64,000 bases of DNA. Source: Acanthaster planci. Lineage: Eukaryota; Echinodermata; Asteroidea; Valvatida; Acanthasteridae. The stretch lies in contig NW_019091357.1 in assembly GCF_001949145.1 (NCBI RefSeq), positions 1,855,704-1,919,703 on the forward strand. The letters are read 5' to 3'. This document shows, one piece after another, positions 11,601 through 22,931 of the stretch (positions are counted from its first letter, which is position 1; each line of letters opens with the position of its first letter). The translations under genes and the position numbers were made by a program. A model generated the notes under the pieces. The model was not told the origin of the DNA, did no database searches, and saw only the letters and a program-made list of their open reading frames with translations.

Positions 11601-13305
11601 TTAATTACCCGCTGCGACAGCGTCATTCGGTCGGTGAATCCGAGTTGATGGGCCGGAATGTAAGACGGATCGGTTGGGACCCGGAACCTGCGAGAGAAAG
11701 AGATGGGGGCAGTGTTGCTCTTCCCTTACGGGGCTTCAATGGAGGCAAAATGCATGGCGTAATTTTTAGAGCATCTAGTGGATAGCGTTTGTTTTGAATT
11801 ATAACACGGGTCAACAGTTCCACGTGCGCGCTAAATGTACATGCGTGGAGTATAGGATGGCAAGTAACCCACAGTGCCTTGCGCATCAGTTGCTGTGACG
11901 TTTAATAAGGCATTTCACCTTTCCCAGCCCATGAGCCCTGGGGACGAGTGAAAGGGATAGCAAAAATCTAGTAGTCTTAGCACAAAACGTTCTCATCGTT
12001 TGAGCTCTTACACAGCGATTCCAATAGTCTGGCTCTTGGACCTGTGGGAAGTATGAAACCATCAGCATTGCCCCCCCCCCAAAAAAAATTGACAATTTCC
12101 AAACTATTTCGAGGACTTAAAAGGCATTAGTACACTAAAAACTGGGCCTTTCTGACAAGGAAGTGGAAAAAGGCCCAGCTTTCCTATTTCCCAAGATTTC
12201 CCTTGAATGTGCTTGTAGACATTTTGTACAAACACTGACTACTTTTGTGTTGGCAGCCGGTTTCCAGAACTCGCATTTTGCTTCATCAGCCGTAAAGAGG
12301 GGGACATTTTCGTTTACCAGTCACTAGAGGTGTTATTTATTTCTGTGGATTTTTCTTAATGTTTGCTCGAGATTTTGTCGCACTTTGCGAATACGGGCGT
12401 TTCACAATAGTGCGCCACCAAGAGTTTGCAACGCGTTGGCCAATCGCAATGCACGAAATCTGTCGACCCAATGCGCGTTTGGAAAGGGTCGACAGATTTC
12501 ACGCGTTGTGATTGGCCAATGCGTTGCAAACTCTTGGTGGCGCACTATTGTGAATCGCCCGTATTTCCACAGCTGGCCATATATAGTTTTGTCACTGAAA
12601 AAGGAGTTCGCTTGAGGCGCAGCAAAGGAGATGTGCATTTGGTGCTTGGCAGAAGAGTGCAATATCTAGAAGCAACAAATACCAGTGAAATACTCACAAG
12701 GGCCCGTACTTGTCCGGCATGGCACACCAGTTAGCTAACTGCACGAAAGGGATGTCCAGTGCCTCTGCCACGATCGCGTTGCAAAGTGAGAAGTCATCCG
12801 CGACCATCATGTCAAACTGCTCACGACGGAGTCTCGCCATAGTCTTCTCATCCCTCAACAAGGCGTCACACTCGTCAATAAGCAGATAGATCACTAACGG
12901 TTTACCGGTCCGGAGGGTTCGCAAGATCAAGCGGGCTATCCCCGCCGCAGAACTCAGCTCTCCCGAGAGGGAGTAGTGAGACAGTTCCCGGAACACGTCG
13001 CGCCGGCCCTCCGTCGTGTAGTTAGACTGGAAGAAGATGAAGGAAAAGAGATCGTTGTCGTTTGTCTTGGGCGCCCGCGGCCCGTCGCTGCCGACCAGGA
13101 AGAACACGTCGTGCCCCTGACGCGCCAAGACCTTTCCCGACTGGCTGAGCTGCATGCCGTGACTTCCAAGTTTCTCGAAGGAGTAGTACAAAAACTTGTA
13201 TTTTTTGAAGTCTTGCTTAGTCTCCTCGCAGCCTGTCGGAAGCGGTGCTGCTGAAAAGCACATCAACATCAGGAGGAGAGTCCAGGCTGAGAGTGCGGAA
13301 TTCAT
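8657..13305 (-). CDS. UDP-glycosyltransferase, five exons, type I membrane protein
   Basis: A GT1-family enzyme that transfers a sugar from a UDP donor to a small lipophilic or lipid acceptor on the luminal side of the ER. Exons on the minus strand are 13305-12698, 11687-11372, 10637-10409, 9923-9701 and 8936-8657; all phases close and give about 551 residues, close to the usual 520-550. Visible are a signal peptide (about 1-26), the acceptor-site His in GSHGMQ (H49), FDMMVADD with the partner Asp (about 164-170), FVIFSLGS, WIPLLQLL, then the UGT signature FVTQCGINSVQEALWAGLP, and near the end a single transmembrane helix (LIDVYLILLLVFAVICGANV) with a basic tail ending KRD. The start ATG has a near-ideal context, GCCACCATG. 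Odd: the signature has QCG in place of the usual HGG-like triplet and DMFDN in place of DQxxN, residues that normally contact the donor. The exon 2/3 junction may lack a few residues, so a very small extra exon is possible. Introns 1 and 4 carry palindromic repeats. Confidence 0.92.
9271..9430. repeat. Palindromic MITE-like element, family A, copy 2 (UGT intron 4)
   Basis: Begins AATATGGGCGATTCACAATAGTG and ends near AAAGCCCGTAC. The arms carry AGAGTTTGCAACGCGTTGG and its inverted counterpart; the right end is the more degraded. Confidence 0.8.
12390..12565. repeat. Palindromic MITE-like element, family A, copy 3 (UGT intron 1)
   Basis: The best-preserved copy: two arms of about 80 bp, starting AATACGGGCG and ending CGCCCGTATT, differ at only a handful of positions and flank a 16-bp centre. 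Each arm includes CCACCAAGAGTTTGCAACGC and TTGGCCAATC. The transcript of either strand would fold into a near-perfect 80-bp duplex. Confidence 0.95.
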
Positions 13306-13893
13306 GGTGGCCTTCGTTAGCAACACAATCTGCAAATGGCGCAAATGACAGAAACAGTGAGACTGTAATGTTTCCAAGATTCCATCCCGCAATGCAGAAG
13401 TTGGCATTGACACTACATACATTCAAGGGCGGATCAAGGAGGCCATCGAGGGCCATGCCCGCTCCAAGAAGCCAACTTTATTTTCTTATATACATAATGA
13501 GAGGGGGGTCATTTGTGGTCTATTTCTTTTCCCTCCAAAAAGACCTTTTGCTTTTGCCTTTTTTCCGGGGGGGGGCGTGCCATGCATGTTTCAAACAAGG
13601 GAATTTACACATTAAAAAACTCACCCAAAATTCGAGACCCTAATGCAGAACAACAAGGTGTCGAGCGACGCAGAAGTGCTGTCAGATCAGTTCAGATATC
13701 GTAGCCCGTCTGAACACTTCTACCTTTACGCTTGACCTTTCGTTTATTTATAGACGGCAGAATTGAAGTTCATTCTCTGAACATTACCTGTATCAAAGTC
13801 TCTGTTAGAGACAGCGAATGCTGAAGTGTAGGCTGAAATAATTAATACCAGGAATGTCATGGCACAAGTGCCTGGCAGAATGGCGTTTGGACA

Positions 13894-14104
13894 GCAGTGG
13901 CGTAACCACAGGGGGGCTGGGGGCACGTGCCCCCCACAAATCCCCGGTGCCACCAGGTGCCCCCCCCCGAAGAAAACGGATGAATGGATATTGATCAAGG
14001 CTAAAACAATAGCTTGCACCCTAAAAAACCACATACTGAAACTGGTGCCCCCTCATAAGATGCTGGTGCCCCCTTTGTGCCTCCACTAGTAACATCTAGC
14101 TACG
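13894..14104 (+). repeat. MITE-like element, family F, copy 1
   Basis: Starts CAGTGGCGTAACCACAG and ends CATCTAGCTACG. It matches, in opposite orientation, the element at 40475-40692 along its whole length, including GCACGTGCCCCCCACAAAT and AAAACGGATG. The other copy shows terminal inverted repeats TGGCGTAGCTA. C-rich blocks explain an apparent open frame here. Confidence 0.85.
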
Positions 14105-14171
14105 ACGGTTGGACAGATTTTATAAACATGCAACTCATAATACCACAAATGACTTATGCAAGACAAGACGC

Positions 14172-14600
14172 ATTAAAGGGTAGCTACAATGGAATTGTTT
14201 TTAATGCAGCCATCAAAATGCACCTGTGTGTCTCAGTTAATGTCATTTTCAATTTGTGTTTCACTGTTTCATAGGGTATTTTACTGCATTTTTTGTTTCT
14301 GTGCTGATGATATGTCCATATTCATGAGCAAAACTGTGATGTCATCCCAGGAAGCAAGCCTTGATGTTAAATTGGTTTGTGCACAAAAAGTCCTATCTTT
14401 GAAGACTTAGCTTGACTGACTTTTGTCTCCTTTGGTGATTCACTGTTGTATAAGAATATACCAATAAGAGAGCAATCAACCCTTGCTGTGAAAATCTGTT
14501 TTCATTGAGTATTAAAAGTTGAACAGAAAAAAATATGCACCCAATGTCTTCCCTAGATGACATAGTAAGGGCAAAGTTACTTTACAAGTCTGCTTAGAGA
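14172..14600 (+). repeat. Dispersed repeat, family G, copy 1
   Basis: About 340-430 bp resembling 18472-18920 in the same orientation. Shared words include AGGGTAG near the start, TTTCACTGTTTCA, GAGCAAAA(C/T)TGTGATGTCATC and GATTCA(C/T)TGTTGT. Identity is moderate, so the two copies are old. No coding capacity or obvious terminal repeats; class unknown. Confidence 0.75.
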
Positions 14601-14981
14601 TGAGCAAAGATTGGAAAGGTCTTTTTTTAGATTTGCATTAATTCATTTATTTGCTCGTCATCCTCATGAGTATGTTTAACAAGACGCCATCTTGGCAAGG
14701 CCATTTAACCAACATTCCTCACAAAGACAGGTTATCAATATGCAAACAGCCGTGGAGTGCCTAAAAGCGTAAACATGCATTGTGTGCAGTCCGCTACAAC
14801 ATCACAACAGCGTCCTAAGTTGTCCGGGAAAGCGTGGATGGTTTTAAATATATTAAAAACTACATCTTTCAGTGTAGGTAACCAATTAGGCATGCACGAT
14901 GCACCAGTGCGGTGATGCTACTATCAAGTTTTATTACGGCCTTGAATTTCGGCTGAGTTGGGCTGTATCACGAGATGAGAC

Positions 14982-15270
14982 AATACGGGCGATTCACATT
15001 ACCGTGCGCCACCAACAGCTTGCCACAAACTGGCCACTTTTCAAGTTTACGGTCGACACGCTGCTGCGATTGAGCGCACCCAAAACAATCTTTATGACTA
15101 CCTAACACCCATTCGCAGTAAGGAATGTTGAATTTTCAACCAAGACAAATATTCGGAACAATTGAAAATTCCCACGCACAACGCAATTGGCGAATGAGAC
15201 TCTGTCGACTATTTTGGAAAGAAAAGGCCTCTCCGTGACAACCTTTAGGTGGCGCACTAAATTGTGAATC
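14982..15270. repeat. Palindromic MITE-like element, family A, copy 5 (degraded, enlarged)
   Basis: The left arm begins AATACGGGCGATTCACATTA with CGCCACCAACAGCTTGCC; the right end reads TAGGTGGCGCACTAAATTGTGAATC. The interior is larger and less symmetric than in the other copies, suggesting an insertion plus decay. Confidence 0.65.
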
Positions 15271-15768
15271 TAAGGTTGCACAATCATTATTAAAAAGTAG
15301 CGTAACGGATAGTCCTTTGTGGTTTTTAGCTGTGCGACAGTCGGCCCCTTGAATGAAGTTCCGTGAGACTAGGATTTTCTGGCAACCAAGGTGGCCACCC
15401 ATGTTGCACATTATCGGTTTGAACACCGATAACGTGCTCTTGGACAACCTGTGTTATATTTATTAGTACCCGTGAACCCATCAAAAACGCCCCTCTTATC
15501 TCTCTCATTGACAAAGAGGGGGCGTGATTTTGGGTGAATTTCACGTTTAACCAGGATGACATTGAACAGAGTTCTGGGGGGTCGCGACACTGTTGTGCTT
15601 GCAGACTAAGCTAGTAACTTTATTCATATCATTCAGAAGTAGGTGAGCTAAACTTGCGTTATGCGGTAAACCTGCCGTCAGAGTTCAGAGAACAGACAGT
15701 TTCTTATTTCAGGAAAATCGAATGTCTTCGAGAAATTTTGTAGTGATCAATCTACTCTAAGTAAAATC

Positions 15769-15774
15769 TTTATT
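15769..15774 (-). terminator. Possible polyadenylation signal of the ENDOU-like gene
   Basis: Plus-strand TTTATT is AATAAA on the minus strand, about 170 nt after the stop codon at 15946. Position and sequence fit a vertebrate-type poly(A) signal. Confidence 0.45.
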
Positions 15775-15945
15775 CTGATGGTGAAGTGAAACTGTTCTTC
15801 TCATCTGAACAAATTTCACGACGGGCGAAATGTTAGAAGGCGGGGCGTTTCTTAATCTAGCTTTTGCAATTTGCACTTTGAATCTCCTCAGATTTTCTTG
15901 TCCGACCATTTGTTGCATCTTCCCCCTTATGACGAGTGGCGACAT

Positions 15946-18900
15946 TTAAGCCGCAAAGTACGCCGAGCCGAACACGTCATCTCCCTTGTAGTCGTAGGTC
16001 TGGATATTGGCGCTGCTTCCGTTGAGCTTGAGCTTGCACAAGGCGTTGGGCGACTTCAGGAAGCAGGTGGAGAACATGGCCACTTCGAACTCGGGGCTGC
16101 CGCCGATCATGATGGAGGTGATTGGCTTGACTCGATTAGACCACTTGAACTGGAACTTGACAATGCCATTCTGCCGAAGGAGAAAAAAATCTTCACTCGT
16201 CACAGGATAGTCGCACGCGGATGACCTCACAAGAACAAGGTAGTCAGACTACTATTTTTACTATTCATACACACTGCTGGATAGCAAGGTTACTGAACAG
16301 CTAGTCTTGTACCAAGACGGAAGGAACTTTATAGCGGACTCGATCGAGCATATGCCGCGTGCACCGATTTCTATTGCGCCCTCTACCAAGACGGTAGAAC
16401 GAGCCGTCGACTGGTGAAATGAAGTCACAAGAGGGCGCAATAAAAATCGGCGCGCGCAGCACGTGCTCGATTGAGTCCGCTCTCGACTTCTGCCGTCTTG
16501 GCTGAAGACTACTGACCAGCAAGACTGCAGTTTTCCTAAATTGACAGTGTGGCCCCAAACTCATGATTATTAGGTATGCAGGTAGACCACATGTCGGAAA
16601 TCCGGTCAGCGGGTTCGACGGCTCGAAATAGGAAGGACCAACTCAGTATAATTAGAGACTACTAGGCGACCGAGAATAGAGGAGGGGTGGAATGAATTGA
16701 TTCGTTCTGCTATGATCAGAAACTATGTGTTACGATCCCAGTTGATCCAAATTCTTTGATCATGTGTGTCTCCCCGAAAAGGTATTTTTGGAATTCACGC
16801 ACGCTTTTAAATCCTATAGAAGACTCCGCAGTCATTATTTTGTTTCGTTCACAGTGAGTGACTTTTAATATGCCTTAACATGTGCGTTACAAAATAGCCA
16901 GTGTTGGGTCAGCACCTCCGCGCCGTCTTCTACCGGTCTGCTCCTCTTCATCGCCTGACGGTGGCCGAGGCTGTCACCGCGCGCTGTGGGACCGTGGACC
17001 CCGGAGTGGCTCCATGCAGAAGCCGAATCTCGGGGTTCCCTTACCGACCTACCTGTCTGAGCTGGGCTGTTCTGGCGCCAGTCGTGGCGGTGCTTGGCCC
17101 GACGACTGTGCTCCTTTAGCCGTGGCACTGACTGGGCGTGGCCTTATCTTTCTCGTCTTTGTTTTGGGCTCTTTAAGGTAATTATGCTCGGCCAAATTGA
17201 TTTGCCTCTTAGTCCATTAACATGTCTTTGCCGGCTTGTTAATATTCTTTGTATAATGGTGCTGTACTCATGTAAATATGTTTACTTTTATGCTTTTTCT
17301 TGTCCAAAACTCACGGTGTTTTTGCATGAGAAGTTTAAGTTGCAAAAAACACTAGATTTACTTAGTTTTAAGTTATTGCTTTGCTGGTTTAAGTTTTTAA
17401 TTAAATGTTGTTTCAAATTAGTTCCTTGCCATCCTTTACCCATATTTTAATGTCCGTATTCCCGTCTTTTAATTTTCTTCTGCCGTGCGTTCTCCGTGCA
17501 TGTATGCTCCACGAGGTTTAATGGATCGGGTTTTCTATTATCGTCTGTCAGTTATCTTAAATTATCTGCCTTAAAGTCACCAGCCGCTGTAATTCAAATT
17601 TGCAACATAAACAGAGCCATCTTTTGGGATTAGAATTAAGCAGTTTTTATTTCTAGTTTTCAATCCCTCGGTTTTATACGAAGTCCCCTAGCTATTTGAG
17701 AATTTTAAAAGTCTGTTCATGCTTAATTGGTGGCAACGCAACCATAACGTGTACATTTCATAGTCGTTTGTGAACCAGCAAATTGCAGTTCCTAGAAATG
17801 CACCAAAGGATCCTCTGTTGCAAGGAAAATTGCGCCCTCTCTTGATACAGCCCTGGGTTCATATTGTGGTTCAAATCTACTCATATAAATAGGCTCGGTG
17901 GCGGAAATGTTGAACTTAAACAAAAACCGCTCGTGATTATCAGTAGCTTACTTGGATTTCTACTGACATTGGAACTTGAGTTTTGACCAGTGGTCGAGTC
18001 ATGGCTCACCTGTATTTTATTTAAGTACCCATGATAGTTGGCGAGGCCATTTTTTTCCAGCAGGTACAGGCGCACCCAGTTGTGGAACCCGGACACCGAC
18101 GTACTGCTGGACCATTCGCCGACAAAGACGTGCTCGAAGCCTGAGGTATCACTGGTGGCTTTGCGGGTGTAGGGCTTGAAGAGGAGTCCTCGAACGAAAT
18201 CTTTGTACTGGCTTAGACTTCCAGAGAAATAGTCTAGTCATTGTTTTGAAAAAGAAAAGAAAATGTCAACGCGTGTGTTCAGTGTTCGGCTACTCTGTGA
18301 TATAGTCCTCGGGAATTGAAATTCTCAGCACGATTAAGCGCGGGAATTTATTAAAGTGTAGCTGCATTGAATTTTTCTTCGACACAATTTTTCTGCATCT
18401 TTGTACTTTTCTTCCATGTATGAAAACGCTCATTCACTGCTTTTTGGTTGAATGCATAGAAAAGTGCACACTTTTAGAGGGTAGTTGAAATCGATGTTTT
18501 TTATTACAAACATGTAAAATGTACCTTGGTGCTTCAGTAAACCTTACTTGCAACTTTGGTTTCACTGTTTCAAATGGTATTTTAACGCCTTTTTTGTTTC
18601 AACGCTAACGAGAATTTCCATTTTTGTGAGCAAAATTGTGATGTCATCTTAGGAAGAAGCCTCAATAATTTTCCATTGGTTCGTACACAAAAAAGTCCGG
18701 CGTTTTTGGAGATTTTCCTGGACTAAGGTTTCTCTTCTTTGCTGATTCATTGTTGTTGATGTGCACAGCAATAAGAAACCATCAATCCCTCTCTCAGAAA
18801 TGTTTTCAGTTGCTAAATTCTGGGGTCACAGATAACTGTAACCTGGTGAATTAAGATGGAAGTATAAGATCTATAATTTCATACTGCAATGCTTGGACAA

Positions 18901-21900
18901 ATCTGTTTAGGAATGATGTCACTACAACACGACAGTTCTTCCTCATTCGCTGTAAAAATCATTATTTTTTTTCACTTTTAGTCAGAAAGGCTGACAACAT
19001 TTTCAAGGTTGGCCCAAAGAAATCGAGAAATGGCGATTTGTGACCCTTGAGAGAGCTTACTTTTCGCCGTCACGAACTTGTACGCCTGTGTCATAACCGC
19101 GGTTTTAAAGATGGCGTCCATGAAGGCGTCTTCTTCAGCCTGCTCAGCGGACGACCGGCTCTCAGTCGTGCCCTGACTGGTGACGTAGTTATCGAAGAGG
19201 TTGATGAGAGCCTTGAAGGTGGGTCTGGTCAGGATCGCCGGGTCGATGGAAGTGAAGAGTCTGGGGCGGAGATGGAGGGGATTCAAGCCGTTAACGGAGG
19301 GGTCCGTACTCGAAGTGGAGATGAGAGTAGTGTGAAACTTGACTGGTCCCTCTAACAATCTCGGGGCGGAGAAGGCAAAGAACCAGACCTTGCCTATTCA
19401 TGTAACATGTAAAGGTTTGTATGGTGGGTATGCACAGTCGAGTTGCTTGCGGTAACATCATATGTAGCATATGAACTCTCTCTTTTGTATGTGTGACTCC
19501 CGAATACCACCCGCCATTTGCTTATTCATGTTTAATATACGCGTTTTTGGTCGCCCAGTTGCTCTTAGGGTACGTCCATTTACCCACGTGATCGGACGTT
19601 CGGACACCTGCCGTTAAGGATAGATCGCAGTGCCGCGCGCAGCATTTTAGGTAGGCCTATCTACAGACAAACTCTCAAAGCTTTGATGAATGACAAAATT
19701 ATGTTGCACAAGAAAAAACGAGCAGCCAGCACCTGGGCTGGATCGGCACGACAACGACTGTATCACATGCAAACACGACACATATGATTTGATAAAAACT
19801 GCATAGTTACGTTGTTGGAGTGAAACTTAGCTGCAAAGCTCGACCAGCTATCGCTTTGACAACTCAAACCTATACTGTAATGGCAGTCGATCTCGGGGAA
19901 AGCGTATTGTCACGTGATACTTTGACATCTATTGATCAGACCCTATCAGGAACCATTAGCGTGCCGAGAGAAGTCCCCCCTCCCCATATCGACAGCCCTG
20001 TTTCCCGTTCCCTTGCTCAAGGGGAACTTCAGCAACAAATGTTGAGGTCGAGTGCGACAACAGTTCATTTCTCCCTCCCCAAGGGTCGTTACCTATTTCC
20101 CCAAGTCTTCATGTCAGGTGCAGCTCACCTGTTAGGTGACACGTCCGTCGTAGAGGATGAGCTACTGATATAATTGCCATAGTTGATCGTTATATCTGTG
20201 CCCACGGTGGCCCGACTGGTGTCAGCCTTCCATATAGCCGTGGCAAACGCCGAGATGTCAGCAGGCACGCCTGGGGCTAAATCACCGAGTAGCATAGCCT
20301 GTTACTAACTCTGACAAGAGCAGCAGAGCAAACACATCAAAGAACCCAGGGGCAAATGAGCAAGACTTTGAGGATGGAAGTAAATTGATTACAACTGGAA
20401 TGAAGAATCAAGGTAAGAAGAACCGTGGCAAACAAAAGTGGGGCCAGAGGGAAAAAACAGTGTTATCAATACAATACGGAAATACAAACATCTTTTTTGA
20501 AATTCATGGAGACGATTATAGCAATTACAAAAATTGATGTCCCAAAACAAAACCACCATTCCCACATAAGCTTGTTTTCGTACATGGTCGTATATTACAA
20601 GTGGTAAAATCCATATTTTTCCATTGATCGTTAAGAACTAAAAACTGCTCGAATCTTTGGTTTTGTTCTGCGCAAAAGTGCTTGAATTAACATAATTTGT
20701 TCAGTGGTTTCCAAAAAGGCATATGGATTTAAAATAATACACATATTTTGCAAAGCTTCGTTATGGCGACATAGCGACCTCAACGGACGTTTAGCAGGCG
20801 CTTATCCATATCTTGGATCCAAAGGAGCAAAAGAGATTTTTTTTTCCAAAAAATGACGACCGTCTAGATGTCGTTACCCATGAAGAATCTTCATTGCACC
20901 CCCTCCCCAGCGAAAGGTTGGCAAGAAGTCCCAAGGGTGAGCAACTTGCACCACCTCTTGCTCTCCCCCCCCCCTATCCTCCGCTGGATACGCCTCTAGA
21001 GTGAAGTCTGCAGCAGTCCATTTACCAAAAGCGAACTTCTAAAACGGTGATTACCGGTGCCACCACCTGTGCATAGACTGTCGTAGTCCGAGCAGCAGTT
21101 GCCATAGTTGGGGCAGAGGTCGTTGCATTGGCAGGGTAAGGTTTTGTCATAAGACGCACCGCATTTGCCGGCGCAGGAATCTATACAGGGTGTAAGCAGA
21201 ATATTAACTTACATAGCCAGCCGGGAGGGGGAGGGAGGAACTTGTCCCCTCCCCCTTCGGGGGAGGATTTCTAGTTGGGCGTTGAAAGTGCCGACACTTG
21301 AGAAGCGGTTCTAACGCCTCGGTGAGGAGATAATTCGGATATAATTGGACATTCGGTAAAAAAATCGCCCCCGCCGTTCTCAAGGCCTATTTAATACGTC
21401 ACTGACAAAACCACTGATACCCTCCGGTGGACACAGACAGGTTCATTAGGTTCACTGATAAGAATTTTTTTCAAACTAAAATGGAAGTCGATTTCGAATC
21501 GTTATGATTGGAGAGTAACAAATTTGGTCTCGAGGATCAACATTGTCCGAGTTAAGATTTTGTAGGGTAATCCTTCAATAGCATAACGATTCACTGAATA
21601 TAGCGCCACCAAGAGTAATTGCGGGGGTATTTTTTTCTTTTTTCAATGTGTTATGTGTAAAAAGTCGAAATCCGCTATTAATTATAATTATGGTTGTATT
21701 TGAATTTCACGAAAATTAATTAGCATTTTGGACGAACATCGAGGAAGCAGACAATCCGAAAAACTGTAGCACATATTTGAAGCGTTGAGTTGCCAGTGAC
21801 CCAGTGCTACATTAGCAGAATTGTAACGAGTCACTAATTGTTTGTGACTCGCATCGAGTCATTATAGTTTTTAAAAAGTCGAGGCTAGTCGAGTCAAATA

Positions 21901-22931
21901 TATAGCTCTATCAAGTCATCAATATTGAACACAAAACGATTAATGAAAATAAGAAAGTCATTTTTTAGCATTTTAAATTTACGTCAAAGTTTCTACATGT
22001 TATCATACGGCATCTTGCTCTTGATGATAGCACATAGCATGAACATTTTTAACCAGCACTACAAGTCATTCCAAATATATTTTCGCAAAGGAAGTTATTT
22101 TTATATTTGGGACTCGAGTCTAATCAACTCGAACTCGGGTCGTGCCTTCTTATGCAGAACTCGAGTCGAGTCATTTACCCGTCAGGAGTCGAGTAGAATT
22201 GCCAAACATTGTGTTGAGTTGACCTGAGTCGATGACTCGACTCAGGTCAGTGCAACTCTGCACATCAGTGAAGGAATCAGGATTCACGTATTCAAGTTAC
22301 GCATAAAGAAACGGTGTAGTAGAAGTTTCTCTCAATCAAAGTGGGAAGCGGCTGCATGTAAATCATGAGGAAAAAAGAGAGGAAAAAAGAACCATCAGCT
22401 CCCCAAAAAAGGAGCAGAAAAACCTATTTTCCGTACCTGCCACGCAGTACACATCGTAGTCGCTGCAACAGTCGCCATAATTGCTGCAGGCGTCATTGCA
22501 CTGGCAGGTGTGGCTGCTGCTATAGCCATCGCCACATCGTCCGAGACAAGATGAGGCTGCGTCTGCGTCTAGAGAGGAAGTACAAAATCTTAAGGACAAA
22601 AGAGAATTAGTTTCTTATCCGTAAATATTGAATTATATATCGTTAATCAGCCCCACATACCGCGCTATGTATATTCAAACCAAACACGTTTATCAACAAA
22701 CAAAACGCTCAAACGCAGTACTACATTTATCGTTATGATTTTCTCGTTTGTCCTTTTTTGATGGAAAGTCGCAACCTTTGCGAATTTTCCTTGAGTTCCA
22801 CCGATGGCACCCTCACCGTGTTGGAACTTCCCAGCGGCGTAGCACATCAGTATCACAAACACGATTAGGCTGACAACTACTGCAGACGCGACAGCAAGCT
22901 TAGTTCGCGAGGAGCACGTCGGAAAGGCCAT
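15946..22931 (-). CDS. ENDOU-like endoribonuclease with two somatomedin B domains
   Basis: A member of the EndoU (XendoU/placental protein 11) family, Mn-dependent uridylate-preferring endoribonucleases. Supported minus-strand exons: about 22931-22790 (N terminus, 3' edge uncertain), 22568-22437 (SMB 1), 21180-21055 (SMB 2), 20298-20129, one exon ending at 19061 that begins near 19362 or 19322, 18233-18010 and 16170-15946. The start Met opens a short cytosolic segment and a hydrophobic helix (about 13-34), so the protein is probably a type II membrane protein. Both SMB domains show the Cys framework CxxxC...CQCNxxCxxYGxCCSDYxxxC. The catalytic domain shows RPTFKALINLFDNY, GFEHVFVGE and SGFHNWVRLYL (the two catalytic His), VKPITSIMIGGSPEFE (with the expected Lys) and a C terminus GSAYFAA. 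SMB 1 to SMB 2 closes in phase, as do the last three junctions, but SMB 2 to 20298 does not; a small exon between 20299 and 21054 is probably missing from this model. Confidence 0.88.
16301..16515. repeat. Palindromic MITE-like element, family C
   Basis: Inverted arms of about 85-90 bp: the left contains CCAAGACGG, AGCGGACTCGATCGAGCA and ATTGCGCCCTCT; the right contains AGAGGGCGCAAT, TGCTCGATTGAGTCCGCT and GCCGTCTTGG. Lies in the last intron of the ENDOU-like gene. No other full copy was seen in the window. Confidence 0.85.
17801..17869 (+). repeat. Short dispersed repeat, family D, copy 1
   Basis: Shares about 70 bp with 46061-46133 in the same orientation: CCTCTGTTGC, then AAATTGCGCCCTCTCTTG, then GGGNNNTTCATA-like sequence. 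The GCGCCCTCT core also occurs in family C, so it may be a fragment of a related element. Confidence 0.65.
18472..18920 (+). repeat. Dispersed repeat, family G, copy 2 (in an ENDOU-like intron)
   Basis: Second copy of the repeat at 14172-14600, same orientation, moderate identity, shared words as listed there. Lies between the exons ending at 19061 and starting at 18233. Confidence 0.75.
21824..22256. repeat. GAGTC/GACTC-rich degenerate repeat
   Basis: The pentamer GAGTC or its complement recurs many times, often as ACTCGAGTC palindromes (for example GGGACTCGAGTC and GATGACTCGACTCAGGTC). The density is highest at both ends, with AT-rich DNA between. It lies in the intron between the two SMB exons. 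Confidence 0.75.

Larger units (their letters stand above)
13306..15945. other. Region between UGT 5' end and ENDOU-like 3' end
   Basis: Both flanking genes are on the minus strand, so this should hold the UGT promoter and 5' untranslated exon(s) and the ENDOU 3' untranslated region. A likely acceptor (CATTTGCAG on the minus strand) lies about 20 nt before the UGT ATG, so the 5' untranslated region is probably spliced. Three repeats occupy much of it (13894-14104, 14172-14600, 14982-15270). No further exon is supported. Confidence 0.5.

Noticed and set aside
13859-14089. 76-codon Pro/Thr-rich open frame
   Set aside because: Lies entirely within the C-rich family F repeat.
19820-20173. 117-codon plus-strand open frame antisense to the ENDOU-like gene
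   Set aside because: Overlaps the minus-strand exon edge, has no recognisable domain and contains no family motif; best explained by chance.
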